Part shown: one piece after another, positions 25,618 through 35,149 of the stretch
How the letters are laid out: each line of letters opens with the position of its first letter
Position numbering within the stretch: position 1 is the stretch's first letter
From: Chitinophaga niabensis
Lineage (GTDB): Bacteria > Bacteroidota > Bacteroidia > Chitinophagales > Chitinophagaceae
NCBI RefSeq assembly: GCF_900129465.1
Contig: NZ_FSRA01000001.1
Coordinates: 1,858,832-1,922,831 of the forward strand
Length of the DNA: 64,000 bases
Direction: 5' to 3'
Notes under the pieces: generated by a model
What the model was told of the DNA's origin: nothing
The model's input: only the letters and a program-made list of their open reading frames with translations
The model's database searches: none
Position numbers and translations under genes: made by a program

Positions 25618-25658
25618 AGTTCACACAATTTAATTCATGTAAATATACAAAATTTTTC

Positions 25659-26204
25659 TCAGTCGTCTTTACCGCCTTTCTCTCCTGCAAACCAATGCTC
25701 TTTTTCCCGAAATAAAACGTTAAAAGTTGTGAGTGAGCCATAGCAGCGGGTAATATATTGTTGCAGGTTTACTTTATCCTCATCGCCAAGCAGTTTATGC
25801 CCATTGATCTGTTGCTCCAATACCCGCAGCCGGTCCCGGATCATCACAATTTTATGAAAGAATACTTCCACCGGAACTTCTTTCGGTTTCAGGGAACTGT
25901 CCTTCGGTTGAAGTACCATAGTACCGCCCGTCCACCTGTCTCCCAAAGGAACTATTTCGGAAAAGCCACCCCAGAGGCGGAGGATCTTTAAAAGAGAGGT
26001 TTCCACCTCTGAAACTGTTTCCACTTCTACCGTCTTGTTCTCTGTATACAATACTTCAAACAGGGGATCTGTTTTATCTACTTCCAGGATGCCTTTGTTG
26101 ATAAAGGTGATCACATACTGTGCGTATTTCACGCCAATGATCACACCCGGTCCGTGATGCGCATGCTGCACACGGGAGCCGATACCTGCTGTGAGTTCTT
26201 CCAT
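25659..26204 (-). CDS. Protein with CarD/Tudor-like N-terminal domain, function unknown
   Basis: The 181-residue soluble protein begins with GSRVQHAHHGPGVIIGVKYAQYVITFINKGILEVD, an SH3/Tudor-like barrel of the kind seen in CarD-type and translation-elongation proteins. A helical C-terminal part follows (VFFHKIVMIRDRLRVLEQQINGHKLLGDEDKVNLQQYITRCYGSLTTFNVLF). I do not know a characterised member. It lies 33 bp after the MscS gene on the same strand and may share its transcript. Confidence 0.6.
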   Translation of the reverse strand: MEELTAGIGSRVQHAHHGPGVIIGVKYAQYVITFINKGILEVDKTDPLFEVLYTENKTVEVETVSEVETSLLKILRLWGGFSEIVPLGDRWTGGTMVLQPKDSSLKPKEVPVEVFFHKIVMIRDRLRVLEQQINGHKLLGDEDKVNLQQYITRCYGSLTTFNVLFREKEHWFAGEKGGKDD

Positions 26205-26237
26205 GCTTTTTTATTTATTATAGCAACAATATACAGA

Positions 26238-27143
26238 TCAATCTGCATTTTCCTGCTCGTTTATTTCACGGCCGGAGAATGAAAGGATGGTATTGATCAG
26301 CATCCTGCGCATCTTACGCTCCGTTTCCTTATCAGGGCGCGGGATGAGGAACTGCACCTTGTAATGCACCAGGTCTTTTTTGATCTCCAGGATCTTCAGT
26401 GAAAAACTGTTCTCCGTTATATTACTGGCGTATGGGCGTAAAGAGGCCTTCAGCTCTCTTTCCAGCATATCCGGAGACGACTGGTATTTAAGGTCCAGCT
26501 CAAATTCTATGGTTAGCTTCTTGATGTTCTGCTTGCTCTGGTTCAGTACCATAGAGGAAAAGATCACGGAATTCGGGATCAGTACAATATCATCATCATC
26601 GTTCTGCAATACCACATTGATCAATGTGATGTCCAGCACTTTTCCTTTGTACTCCCCCACCCTGATCTGATCTCCCAGGGAAAGCTGATCGGAGAACATG
26701 ATAATTAAACCATTGATCATATTTGCCACATACTCTTTGGTTAAAAGAGCAAAGGCGGCCGCGGCGATGCTAAGACTAAAGAAAGTTTCTTTCAGGTTCA
26801 GCCCCGTGAAATTCATCAGGGCCACAAGGAAAACAACGGTATTGAGCACAGAGGAAATGCGGTTCAGCCCCAATACAAAGTTATCCCTTGTAAGGCGCTG
26901 CAGGCGGTTCTTCCGGAGATACCAGGAGATCAGCACGATCCATCCGATGGAGATAAGGATATTTGCACCCAGGAACAGGGACAGCGCATTAGCCATCCTG
27001 CCCAGCCAGTTGTATTTTTCGAAATAGGTATGCTGGGTCAGATTAACATACAGCACTCCGAAATACACTACCAGTTTGACTATAAAAATAAGGATCTCAT
27101 TCCTGAACTTCTTCTTGTTATAAGTAGCCTGATCTGTTACCAT
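26238..27143 (-). CDS. Small-conductance mechanosensitive channel (MscS family)
   Basis: The 301-residue protein has three transmembrane helices (about residues 15-35, 55-78, 95-120), a pore-lining segment with SLSIAAAAFALLTKEYVANMINGLIIMFSDQLSLGDQIRVGEYKGKVLDITLINVVLQNDDDDIVLIPNS, and the C-terminal vestibule domain. It opens on membrane tension to release osmolytes. It is one of two MscS-like channels in the window. Confidence 0.9.
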   Translation of the reverse strand: MVTDQATYNKKKFRNEILIFIVKLVVYFGVLYVNLTQHTYFEKYNWLGRMANALSLFLGANILISIGWIVLISWYLRKNRLQRLTRDNFVLGLNRISSVLNTVVFLVALMNFTGLNLKETFFSLSIAAAAFALLTKEYVANMINGLIIMFSDQLSLGDQIRVGEYKGKVLDITLINVVLQNDDDDIVLIPNSVIFSSMVLNQSKQNIKKLTIEFELDLKYQSSPDMLERELKASLRPYASNITENSFSLKILEIKKDLVHYKVQFLIPRPDKETERKMRRMLINTILSFSGREINEQENAD

Positions 27144-27211
27144 GATATTTGCAAATTTAAGGAATATAAGATTGTATATTGTAAGTGCTACTCTTAAAAA
27201 TTGTATAACGA

Positions 27212-29389
27212 ATGATGAAGTACCTGTTTACTTTTCTCGTAGCGGCAGCTTATACCCTGCCGCTGACGGCACAGCTAAAGCCCTCTCATAATTTATCTTT
27301 CCCCATGCTGGCCAAACGCTGGGACGAAGCCATACCACTGGGTAACGGCATAGTAGGCGCATTGGTTTGGGAAAAGAACGGCCGCCTCCGTTTTTCACTG
27401 GACCGGGTAGATCTCTGGGACGAAAGAGAAGCCCTCCACCTGAACAAATACTCCTTCAAATGGGTAGAACAACAGGTATTAAAGAAACAGTACGACACGG
27501 TACAACGTGCCATGGACGTGCCTTACGAAGCATCTGCCTACCCTACTAAATTACCGGGAGCTGCCATTGAATTTGATATCAGTTCATTTGGCGGCGTACA
27601 ATCCAATGTACTGGACCTTGCCACGGCAATCAATACTGTGAAATTCAGGAACGGCACAACGCTGACCACGCAGGTATATGCAACAGCACCCATCGGAGGG
27701 TTTATATTCAGCAACATCACTGATAAGCAATGGGAGCCGCAACTACTGATACCCAATTACAATACCGGCGCAAGTGGCACTACCGCCAATAGTGTGGATG
27801 GGTTTGGCCTGGAGAAGCTGGGCTATGAAAAAGGAACGGTCACCAAAACGCCCGGCCGGATCATCTATCATCAACCCATCAGTGAAGGGAAATATTATGA
27901 AGTAATGGTATGGTGGGAACATCTCCCCGGCAACAAAGTAACCGGTAACTGGGCCATCTCCAACAATAAACCGGCCATTGATATGCTAAAGAACAAAACT
28001 GCCACATGGGGTTCACATACTGCCTGGTGGGCCCGTTACTGGGAAAGTTCTGCTATCAGTATTCCGGATACCCTGCTTGAAAAACAATACTACCGCGAAA
28101 TGTATAAACTGGGGTCAGTAGCACAAACAGGCGCACCCGCTATTTCACTCCAGGCAGTATGGACGGCAGACAATGGCAACCTCCCTCCCTGGAAAGGCGA
28201 TTTTCACAACGACCTCAACACCCAGTTAAGTTACTGGCCTGCCTACACGGGTAATCACCTGAAAGAAGCTGCCACCTTTACTGACTGGCTATGGAAAACC
28301 CGTACTGCCAATCGTAAAATGACGCAACAATACTTTGCAGTGGAAGGATTAAATGTTCCCGGTGTGGAAACCATCAGTGGTTATCCCATGGGTGGCTGGA
28401 TCCAATATTCCCTGTCTCCCACTGTAGGGGCCTGGGTTTCGCAGCATTTTTACTGGCAATGGAAATATTCTATGGATGCGCAGTTGCTGAAAGAGAAAGT
28501 ATATCCCTATCTCCATGAAACGGCTACCTTCTTAGAAAATATCACCCGCCTGGAAAACGGGAAACGTAAGCTCCCCATCAGTTCCAGCCCGGAGTATCAC
28601 GATAACAGCATCAAAGCATGGTATCTCAACTGGACGAATTATGATCTCTCCCTGGCGCATTTCCTTTTCACAGCAGCAGCGGAAGTAAGTGCTGCAGCGG
28701 GTAAAACGGAAGAAGCCAAACACTGGAAAAGTATAGGCGTACAACTGCCGGCACTGGATGCCAATGAAACCGGTTTAACGGTAGCGCCTGGTGAAAACCT
28801 TGGTTCTTCCCATCGCCATTTCTCTCCTTATATGTCCATATATCCATTAGCGTTATTAGAGGATAAAACAGTGATCAAAAACAGCTTACGCCATATTGAA
28901 AAACTGGGCTCCCGCGCCTGGGTAGGTTATTCCTTCACATGGCTGGCCTGTATCTATGCAAGGGCTAATGAAGCAGACAGTGCTGTAAAACAATTACAGA
29001 TCTTCGCATCCAACTTCTGTTCCCCGAATAGTTTCCACCTGAATGGCGATCAGAAAGGTGGCCAGTATTCCGGTTTCACCTACCGCCCCTTTACACTGGA
29101 AGGCAATTTTGCTTTTGCACAGGGCATACATGAATTGCTGCTGCGCACCAGGAATGGCGTAATAGAAATATTCCCTGCTGTACCTGATAGCTGGAAGAAC
29201 GTCAGCTTTACTTCCCTTAGGGCTGAAGGCGCTTTCCTCGTAGATGCAGAAAAGAAGAATGGCGAAATAGTCAAAGTAAAGATCCGTTCAGAAAAGAAAA
29301 ACACCCTGAAGCTCAGGCTCCCCGGTGGTGCTGTTTCTGAATATAAAATGGCGGCAGGCCAGGTGAAAGAGTTTGATTTTAAGAAATAG
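27212..29389 (+). CDS. Glycoside hydrolase family 95-like protein with altered catalytic positions
   Basis: The 725-residue protein has a signal peptide (residues 1-20, LPLTAQ) and the GH95 layout: MLAKRWDEAIPLGNGIVGALVWEKNGRLRFSLDRVDLWD (start of the N-terminal domain), an (alpha/alpha)6 catalytic domain and a C-terminal beta domain. GH95 enzymes remove alpha-1,2-fucose or L-galactose by inversion. By manual comparison with the NxNxxMNYWPA motif, this protein reads DLNTQLSYWPA (Asp334, Asn336), keeps SPE (Glu461), and has TLEGNF (Glu630) where IDGN is usual. It may have a different substrate or mechanism. No SusC/D pair is adjacent. Confidence 0.8.
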   Translation: MMKYLFTFLVAAAYTLPLTAQLKPSHNLSFPMLAKRWDEAIPLGNGIVGALVWEKNGRLRFSLDRVDLWDEREALHLNKYSFKWVEQQVLKKQYDTVQRAMDVPYEASAYPTKLPGAAIEFDISSFGGVQSNVLDLATAINTVKFRNGTTLTTQVYATAPIGGFIFSNITDKQWEPQLLIPNYNTGASGTTANSVDGFGLEKLGYEKGTVTKTPGRIIYHQPISEGKYYEVMVWWEHLPGNKVTGNWAISNNKPAIDMLKNKTATWGSHTAWWARYWESSAISIPDTLLEKQYYREMYKLGSVAQTGAPAISLQAVWTADNGNLPPWKGDFHNDLNTQLSYWPAYTGNHLKEAATFTDWLWKTRTANRKMTQQYFAVEGLNVPGVETISGYPMGGWIQYSLSPTVGAWVSQHFYWQWKYSMDAQLLKEKVYPYLHETATFLENITRLENGKRKLPISSSPEYHDNSIKAWYLNWTNYDLSLAHFLFTAAAEVSAAAGKTEEAKHWKSIGVQLPALDANETGLTVAPGENLGSSHRHFSPYMSIYPLALLEDKTVIKNSLRHIEKLGSRAWVGYSFTWLACIYARANEADSAVKQLQIFASNFCSPNSFHLNGDQKGGQYSGFTYRPFTLEGNFAFAQGIHELLLRTRNGVIEIFPAVPDSWKNVSFTSLRAEGAFLVDAEKKNGEIVKVKIRSEKKNTLKLRLPGGAVSEYKMAAGQVKEFDFKK

Positions 29390-29436
29390 ATCAGTTAGCC
29401 AGCTTTTATATCAATATGCAGCCGCCGTTGTGTCAC

Positions 29437-29679
29437 TCACTTCGGCGGTTTGTTCTTTATGGGCCTTTGTTTCAGCGGTTGAATGCAATTATTCCCAGCG
29501 GGGTGTTTGATAACCAGCTTTATTATAGGCGGTCTATAAATATCAATTGCCTTATTTAGCAAACCATTTGTGCCTGTTGTACCTGTAGCCACATGCAACC
29601 ATTCCCCCCAAGCGGCGTCTTTAATATAAAATACCAGCAGCTTATGCCTTATCCCTGCTGTAGTATCAGGGCTTGCCAT
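29437..29679 (-). CDS. Doubtful 80-residue ORF in the gap between GH95 and acyltransferase genes
   Basis: The 374-bp gap 29390-29763 contains only this open frame (IDIYRPPIIKLVIKHPAGNN near residue 45; basic C-terminus). I do not recognise it and see no clear promoter. It may be a decayed gene end or chance. Nothing else is evident in the gap. Confidence 0.2.
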   Translation of the reverse strand: MASPDTTAGIRHKLLVFYIKDAAWGEWLHVATGTTGTNGLLNKAIDIYRPPIIKLVIKHPAGNNCIQPLKQRPIKNKPPK

Positions 29680-29763
29680 GAGTATCTGTTATAAATGCCT
29701 ATGCCATGCGTTCACTTCGCAGTAAGGCCATGGCCTTGTAAAAATCTTTTTTAAATCCCGGAC

Positions 29764-30894
29764 ATGACAAGAAACTGGTGGATAGACCATTTGCGCGCCT
29801 TCATTACAGTTCTGGTGGTAGCCCATCACGCCACCCTTTCCTATACTACTTTCGCATGGTTCAATAAAGACGCATATATTACCTCTACCCACCCGGTAGT
29901 AGATACCACCAGGTGGAAAGGCCTGGATCTCTTCGTCAACTTTAACGATATTTTCTTCATGTCCCTGATGTTCCTGATCAGCGGCATATTTGTAATGAGC
30001 AGCCTGCAGCGCAGATCTGTCGGCACTTTTATCCGGGACAGGTTTTACCGTTTATTTATCCCTTTTATTACCGGTGTTACCGTTCTCATGCTCTTAGCAT
30101 ACTATCCTGCTTATTTCCTTGCCCACGGGCAGCATGATATCAAAGGCTATATCGTTGATTACTTTACAGTGGAAGCATGGCCTGTTGGCCCGCCATGGTT
30201 TATCTGGGTATTATTCCTGTTCAACCTGGTCTTTGCATTATGTTATCCTTTCATCAAAAATGGATTACATGTACCAAAGCTGTTCTTAAGCTGGTATATC
30301 ATCACCTGGCTCCTCTATGTACCGTTGGCCGTAGCCGTAAATCCAGAGGCATGGACAGGCATCGGGCCATTTGATTTTCAGATCAGCAGAATGCCCCTGT
30401 ATTTCGGGTATTTTATGTTAGGTGTATTGATCGGCGCAAAGGGCTTGAACAATGGTCCTTTTGCAAGTGGTGCTGCCTTTGTAAGAAAATGGCCGTTCTG
30501 GCTATTCTGCAGCCTCGCTGTGTTTGTATTTTTGAAACTAAGCGAAGCACCCTTGCTGGGTATGGTAGACCGCCTTGAATTGAGCCTGTTACAGGCTACG
30601 ATCATCTACAGGTCTATATGGGTACTCTCTTGTATGATGAGCTGCATTGCATGCCTTACCACCTTCAAAAGCCTGTTCCACCAGGCAAATAGTTGGTGGA
30701 AGTCGCTTTCTGCAAACGCTTACGGCATTTACCTGGTGCATTATATTTTTGTGGTCTGGTGCCAGTACCTGCTGCTGGAATTTCATCTGCCTGCATTGGT
30801 GAAAGCCCTGATCACATTTGTAGTAGCGGTTGTTGTAAGCTGGTGGGTAACAGCACTGGCCAGGAAAAATAACCTCATCAAAAAGTATTTATAA
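29764..30894 (+). CDS. Acyltransferase 3 family membrane protein
   Basis: The 376-residue protein has about ten transmembrane helices and begins WWIDHLRAFITVLVVAHHATLSYTT, the N-terminal helix with the conserved R and the HH pair of acyltransferase-3 proteins; RDRFYRLFIPFITGV follows near residue 90. The family O-acylates sugars of exported glycans or lipids using acyl-CoA or similar donors. The acceptor is unknown and no glycan cluster is adjacent. Confidence 0.88.
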   Translation: MTRNWWIDHLRAFITVLVVAHHATLSYTTFAWFNKDAYITSTHPVVDTTRWKGLDLFVNFNDIFFMSLMFLISGIFVMSSLQRRSVGTFIRDRFYRLFIPFITGVTVLMLLAYYPAYFLAHGQHDIKGYIVDYFTVEAWPVGPPWFIWVLFLFNLVFALCYPFIKNGLHVPKLFLSWYIITWLLYVPLAVAVNPEAWTGIGPFDFQISRMPLYFGYFMLGVLIGAKGLNNGPFASGAAFVRKWPFWLFCSLAVFVFLKLSEAPLLGMVDRLELSLLQATIIYRSIWVLSCMMSCIACLTTFKSLFHQANSWWKSLSANAYGIYLVHYIFVVWCQYLLLEFHLPALVKALITFVVAVVVSWWVTALARKNNLIKKYL

Positions 30895-30943
30895 AAGCAC
30901 TCATTTGCAATTCGAATAATAAAAACTGCTAGAGAAAATGAAA

Positions 30944-30980
30944 ATCCCCGGACATCTGCCCGGGGATCGTTGTTATTTTT
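30944..30980 (+). terminator. Terminator after the acyltransferase gene
   Basis: atccccgg/ccggggat stem with 8-nt loop, then a T-rich run ending around 30980. Confidence 0.7.
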
Positions 30981-31065
30981 CAGATCTATCTACAACAATC
31001 TGCCGGGGAGTGTTGCTAATTCAGATCTATCTACAACAACCTATCCCCGGGGATGATCGTTGTTA
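30959..31065. repeat. Intergenic repeat with two copies of a 20-bp element
   Basis: A 20-base segment (ttcagatctatctacaacaa) occurs at 30979-30998 and again at 31020-31039, 41 bp apart. Each copy is associated with ccggggat...cgttgtt blocks (30962-30974 and 31047-31063) that pair with the acaaca and ccgggg segments as inverted repeats. The 300-bp gap 30895-31194 holds no gene. Confidence 0.65.
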
Positions 31066-31194
31066 CTTCAGATAATGTTTTATAGTCGGATATTTTTGCG
31101 GTAACGAAGCCTGCATTTTTTCTCCAAATAAGCCTTGTATGTCCACAACAAAACGTAGTTTTAACTGTTTACTCAGAAACAAAAGCAAGGTCCT

Positions 31195-32019
31195 ATGGTA
31201 ACCGATTTCTCCTGGCAATTTTCCGGCTCACACTTCCATGGCATCACCTGGGAACCCGAACGGTTCAGCCATGTAATGATCATGATCCACGGCATTGGCG
31301 AACATGTTGGCCGTTACGGCCATGTAGCTGATTTTTTCCAGCAGGAAGGCTACCTCGTTACCGGTATCGACCATTTTGGTCATGGAGGAAGTGATGGCAA
31401 ACGTGGGGCCGCAAAAAAACTGGAAGAGATCTTCGATTACCTGGAAGGTTTCATTCAGTACGTACAGGAAGCGTATCAGCTGCCCATTGTACTATATGGG
31501 CATAGTATGGGAGGCGGCATCCTTACCGGATTACTACTACACCGTCAACCGGATGTGCTGGCTGCTATTATATCCGGCCCGGCATACATCGTGGGCAGTA
31601 AACCAAATGCATTCCTGAGAGGCGTATTGAAAGTGGGTGCTACCTTATTTCCGCAGGTACGTGTAACCCCGGGGCTGGATATCCACCAGATCTCCCATGA
31701 TCAGAAAGAGGTGGAAAAATTCCAGCAGGACCCGCTCCGGCACGATAAAGCCAGCCTCCGCCTGATGGACATACTCGTATCCAATGGCGCCTGGTGCCTG
31801 GAACATGCAGATCGTTTAACCGTGCCTTCCCTTTTGATCCATGGAAATGCAGATACTTTCACCAGCGTGGAAGGCTCCCGGCTGTTTGCAGAACGGGCTC
31901 CCAAAAAGCTGCTGACCTATAAGGAATGGGATGGCTATTATCATGAATTACATAATGAGCCGGGGAAAATAGAAGTACTGCAGTTTATTGCAGGCTGGCT
32001 GAGCCATTTTGCATCATGA
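31195..32019 (+). CDS. Monoacylglycerol lipase-like alpha/beta hydrolase
   Basis: The 274-residue protein lacks a signal peptide and shows the Hydrolase_4 family motifs: MIHGIGEHVGRYGHVADFF (oxyanion region, residues 27-45), YGHSMGGG with the nucleophile serine near residue 103, HGNADTFTS with the catalytic Asp and WDGYYHELHNE with the catalytic His. It likely hydrolyses monoacylglycerols or lysophospholipids in the cytosol. It is preceded by a repeat-containing gap and followed by a short imperfect duplication at its stop codon. Confidence 0.9.
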   Translation: MVTDFSWQFSGSHFHGITWEPERFSHVMIMIHGIGEHVGRYGHVADFFQQEGYLVTGIDHFGHGGSDGKRGAAKKLEEIFDYLEGFIQYVQEAYQLPIVLYGHSMGGGILTGLLLHRQPDVLAAIISGPAYIVGSKPNAFLRGVLKVGATLFPQVRVTPGLDIHQISHDQKEVEKFQQDPLRHDKASLRLMDILVSNGAWCLEHADRLTVPSLLIHGNADTFTSVEGSRLFAERAPKKLLTYKEWDGYYHELHNEPGKIEVLQFIAGWLSHFAS

Positions 32020-32093
32020 GCAGCGGTTACCGTGATCATTTGCACCATGCATTGAAGTGCTTCAGCGGCTGCCACCATCATTTTGCATCATGA
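32001..32093. repeat. Imperfect short repeats at the end of the hydrolase gene
   Basis: The sequence cattttgcatcatga ends the hydrolase gene (to 32019) and recurs at 32079-32093 over the 3' end of the convergent oxygenase gene; a third diverged copy (gatcatttgcaccatg) lies between them at about 32034-32049, with agcggtt/agcggct before each. Confidence 0.5.
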
Positions 32094-32764
32094 AAAATGA
32101 TCCCTAAAGCATAACGGCTGCCATTCCTCACTTCGCTCACTCCGTGTTTCATATTCGCCCTGTAATAACCCGTCGTGCTTTTCACCGGCCTGAAGTTAGT
32201 GGTGAAGATCACCACATCCCCCTTCCCGGGCCTTAAAACAATCGCTTTAGATTGCGCCCGGGGCCTTTGCTCTATCAGCACAAATTCACCGCCTGTATAG
32301 TCTTCAGACAAACAGACCACCAGCTGAAAAGGAAAGAAGAACTCACCATACAGGTCCTGGTGCAAGGTATTATGCCCTCCCCTGCCATACTGCAGGATCA
32401 GTACCGTTGGCTGCGTTTGCTGATGTTCCCTGCAAACAGCCTGTAATGCTTTGAATTCTGCAGGATAGGCAGTGGGGATCTTCAACACCCGCATCCAGTC
32501 GTTCGCAATCGGCGCAAGCTGAGGATACACCTGTTCACGGAGCTGTTGGATCAGCGGCGGTAACGGATAAGCGAAGTACTTATATTCTCCCTGCCCAAAA
32601 CGGTAACGTTCCATGGAGATCGTTTTCCTGTAGTATTCAGGTTCATTGTATGCTTTTACAAGGCCATCGCATTCTTTAGCAGTAAGCACATCCTTCACTA
32701 CAGCATACCCCTGTGCATGCATGGCTTCTGTTACAGCCTGCCAGTTGATGTTTTCCAGTTTCAT
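32078..32764 (-). CDS. 2-oxoglutarate/Fe(II)-dependent oxygenase
   Basis: The 228-residue protein has the iron-binding triad HxD...H: His135 and Asp137 in TLHQDLYGE and His207 in NMKHGVSEVR, with Arg217 positioned to bind 2-oxoglutarate. GGEFVLIEQRPRAQ and RPGKGDVVIFTTN are typical of the prolyl-hydroxylase-like branch. It would hydroxylate a protein or small molecule using oxygen; the substrate is unknown. Confidence 0.88.
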   Translation of the reverse strand: MKLENINWQAVTEAMHAQGYAVVKDVLTAKECDGLVKAYNEPEYYRKTISMERYRFGQGEYKYFAYPLPPLIQQLREQVYPQLAPIANDWMRVLKIPTAYPAEFKALQAVCREHQQTQPTVLILQYGRGGHNTLHQDLYGEFFFPFQLVVCLSEDYTGGEFVLIEQRPRAQSKAIVLRPGKGDVVIFTTNFRPVKSTTGYYRANMKHGVSEVRNGSRYALGIIFHDAK

Positions 32765-32848
32765 ACCTGCAAATTAGAACAGGCGGCAGCCATGCCCTAC
32801 CCGAAACTTGCTATTAATTCCTTAAATTGTAGTTAAAACCTGGAAAGA

Positions 32849-35149
32849 ATGCTCCGGATCATCCTGTTACTCCTGTTATACACCTCGCCTGCAATAGCGC
32901 AGCAGAAGGCTGATTCAAGCATCATCAATACGCCATCTTCCTGGATCCAGCGGGATATCAGTTTCATGAACAAACTGGAACTCTCCAGTGAATATGAAGT
33001 GGACACTATTGCATTGCAGAAAGAGATCTCCCGGCTGGCTATCACCCTTACCCTCATGGAGCGCGATTTCTACACCCAGGTACATGCATTGAACCTTCGC
33101 ACCATCTATGATATAAAAATGGAAGTAGGTGCCATCACCCGCAAAGTGAGGAAATGGCAGCAACGCATGCGCAGGTGGAACGATGAAATGGCAGGAAAAA
33201 CATTACAAATAGAAAAGATCACCAGCGAAATAAAATACTTTACAGAACATGGCGACTCCCTCTTAAAAGAAACCTATGCAAGAGAAATAGCCTACCTCCA
33301 ATGGCGGCACAACAGGGCTATCGGTAATGCATCGCGCATCCTCAAACTTTATACAACCGTAGAAGACAGCCTGAATATCTTCAGCGGCAGAGCTTATGAT
33401 CTCTATGACGATGCAGATGAAATACTCACCCGCAGGGAAATGTACCTTCTGCACCGCGACCTTCCTCCCATCTGGAAAGCCACGCAGGAAGATTATGCCG
33501 CCTCCTTCACCACCACCGTTAAAACCACCTTCCTGCAAACACTGGAAAATCTCCGGTTCTATGCAGAAAGTTCCCTGAGCCGTATTGTACTGTTCAGGAT
33601 CCTGATCTTCCTGCTTTGCCTTGTTCCGCTGCGGATGTTTAAAAAGAAAAAGGAGAAAGACGATCGTTTAATGTTCCTCAGCAAATACCCCTCTCTTTCT
33701 TCTACCATCATGGGTATGGTGCTGGCCCCCTTTATTTTCATTGATGCACCATATGCTTTCCTGGAACTGATCTTCATCAGCTTAACCGCACTCGTAGGAT
33801 ACCTTACCTGGAAGGAACATCCTTATCTCAATAAAAAAGCTTTCTTTATACTGATCGTCTCCTTCCTGCTGCTGATGTTGCTGAACTTCTTTGTAACCGC
33901 CACCCTGGTAGGAAGGATCATTTTCAGTTTATCAGTTTTGCTGCTGCTGCCGCTATGGGTGTTCTACAAAGAGATCCCGGGGTATCCCATCAAACGAAAA
34001 AAAGCCATGCAGGCCTTTATCGTTATCATAGGCTTACACATTGCCCTTGGCGCCGGTTTAACCATCACCGGAAATTACACCCTGGGCAAATCCCTGATCC
34101 TCGTAGCATTCGATACTGTGATCCTTAGTATGATGTTCTACATCGCAGTGCATTCTTTACTGGATTATATCCTTATCCTCGTTGATCTCTTTAACGACCG
34201 GAGTGAACATATCCGCATCAATGGTCAGCTGGTATACGATCACCTTCGCCCGCTGTTCATTTTTATTTCTGTAGTGCTGATCCTGATCGGCTACCTCATC
34301 AATACCAATCTCTATGAAATAGTGATGACGGAGTTCAGGGACTTCTTCACAGAACCCCGCTTTATCGGGGACGGGCAATTCACTTTCGGCAGTATTGCCA
34401 TCTTCCTGGGCAGTGTGTTCCTCGCTTTCTATATTGCCGGTATCCTGCGGAACATGGTGGGTGCGCGGGAAGACAGCAAGGAGCATCGTAAAAGTAATAT
34501 CGGGAGTTACCTGCTGCTGGGGCGTTTTCTGCTTATCTGTGGCGGTTTCTTTGTAGGCGTTGTAGCATCGGGGGTTTCTCTCTCCAACTTCACCATTGTA
34601 CTTGGTGCTGTGGGCGTAGGCATTGGCTTTGGCTTGCAGAACATTGCCAGCAACCTTTTGTCCGGGATCATTATCGTATTTGAAAAACCTTTTGTGGTGG
34701 GAGACAGACTGGAGATATCCAATGAACTGGGCAGGGTGAAGGAAATAGGTTTACGTGCCACGCGCCTCGCTATCATAGACGGGTCAGAGGTATTGATCCC
34801 TAATGGTAAATTGCTCGCCAACGATCTCAAGAACTGGACGCTTACCAACAACCTCCGCAGGCTGGAATTACAGATACCTACAGACCAGGATGTGAATCAT
34901 GCACAGGTGATAGGATTGATACAACAGGCTTTTTCCGAAATACCCGAGATCATTAAAACCTCTCCTAACTATGCGGTTGTATCCGGTGTGGTGGAAGATA
35001 TGCTGGTGTTCACACTGCATTTCTGGGTGGAAGATTCTGAGAACAGGATTATTGTGAAAGGGAAAGTACTGGGCAGGATCCATGAGTTGTTTAAGGAGCA
35101 TCATATCTCTTATCCAAGGAGGGACGTATGGATCAATCCGGAGCAGTGA
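32849..35149 (+). CDS. Large MscS-type mechanosensitive channel with periplasmic N-terminal domain
   Basis: The 766-residue protein has a signal peptide (about residues 1-18), a helical periplasmic domain (to about residue 240), many transmembrane helices (about 245-590) and the MscS core: SNFTIVLGAVGVGIGFGLQNIASNLLSGIIIVFEKPFVVGDRLEISNELGRVKEIGLRATRLAIIDGSEVLIPNG near residues 575-650. The architecture is that of MscK/YbdG-like large channels. It releases solutes under osmotic downshock. Its stop abuts that of the convergent deacetylase. Confidence 0.9.
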   Translation: MLRIILLLLLYTSPAIAQQKADSSIINTPSSWIQRDISFMNKLELSSEYEVDTIALQKEISRLAITLTLMERDFYTQVHALNLRTIYDIKMEVGAITRKVRKWQQRMRRWNDEMAGKTLQIEKITSEIKYFTEHGDSLLKETYAREIAYLQWRHNRAIGNASRILKLYTTVEDSLNIFSGRAYDLYDDADEILTRREMYLLHRDLPPIWKATQEDYAASFTTTVKTTFLQTLENLRFYAESSLSRIVLFRILIFLLCLVPLRMFKKKKEKDDRLMFLSKYPSLSSTIMGMVLAPFIFIDAPYAFLELIFISLTALVGYLTWKEHPYLNKKAFFILIVSFLLLMLLNFFVTATLVGRIIFSLSVLLLLPLWVFYKEIPGYPIKRKKAMQAFIVIIGLHIALGAGLTITGNYTLGKSLILVAFDTVILSMMFYIAVHSLLDYILILVDLFNDRSEHIRINGQLVYDHLRPLFIFISVVLILIGYLINTNLYEIVMTEFRDFFTEPRFIGDGQFTFGSIAIFLGSVFLAFYIAGILRNMVGAREDSKEHRKSNIGSYLLLGRFLLICGGFFVGVVASGVSLSNFTIVLGAVGVGIGFGLQNIASNLLSGIIIVFEKPFVVGDRLEISNELGRVKEIGLRATRLAIIDGSEVLIPNGKLLANDLKNWTLTNNLRRLELQIPTDQDVNHAQVIGLIQQAFSEIPEIIKTSPNYAVVSGVVEDMLVFTLHFWVEDSENRIIVKGKVLGRIHELFKEHHISYPRRDVWINPEQ

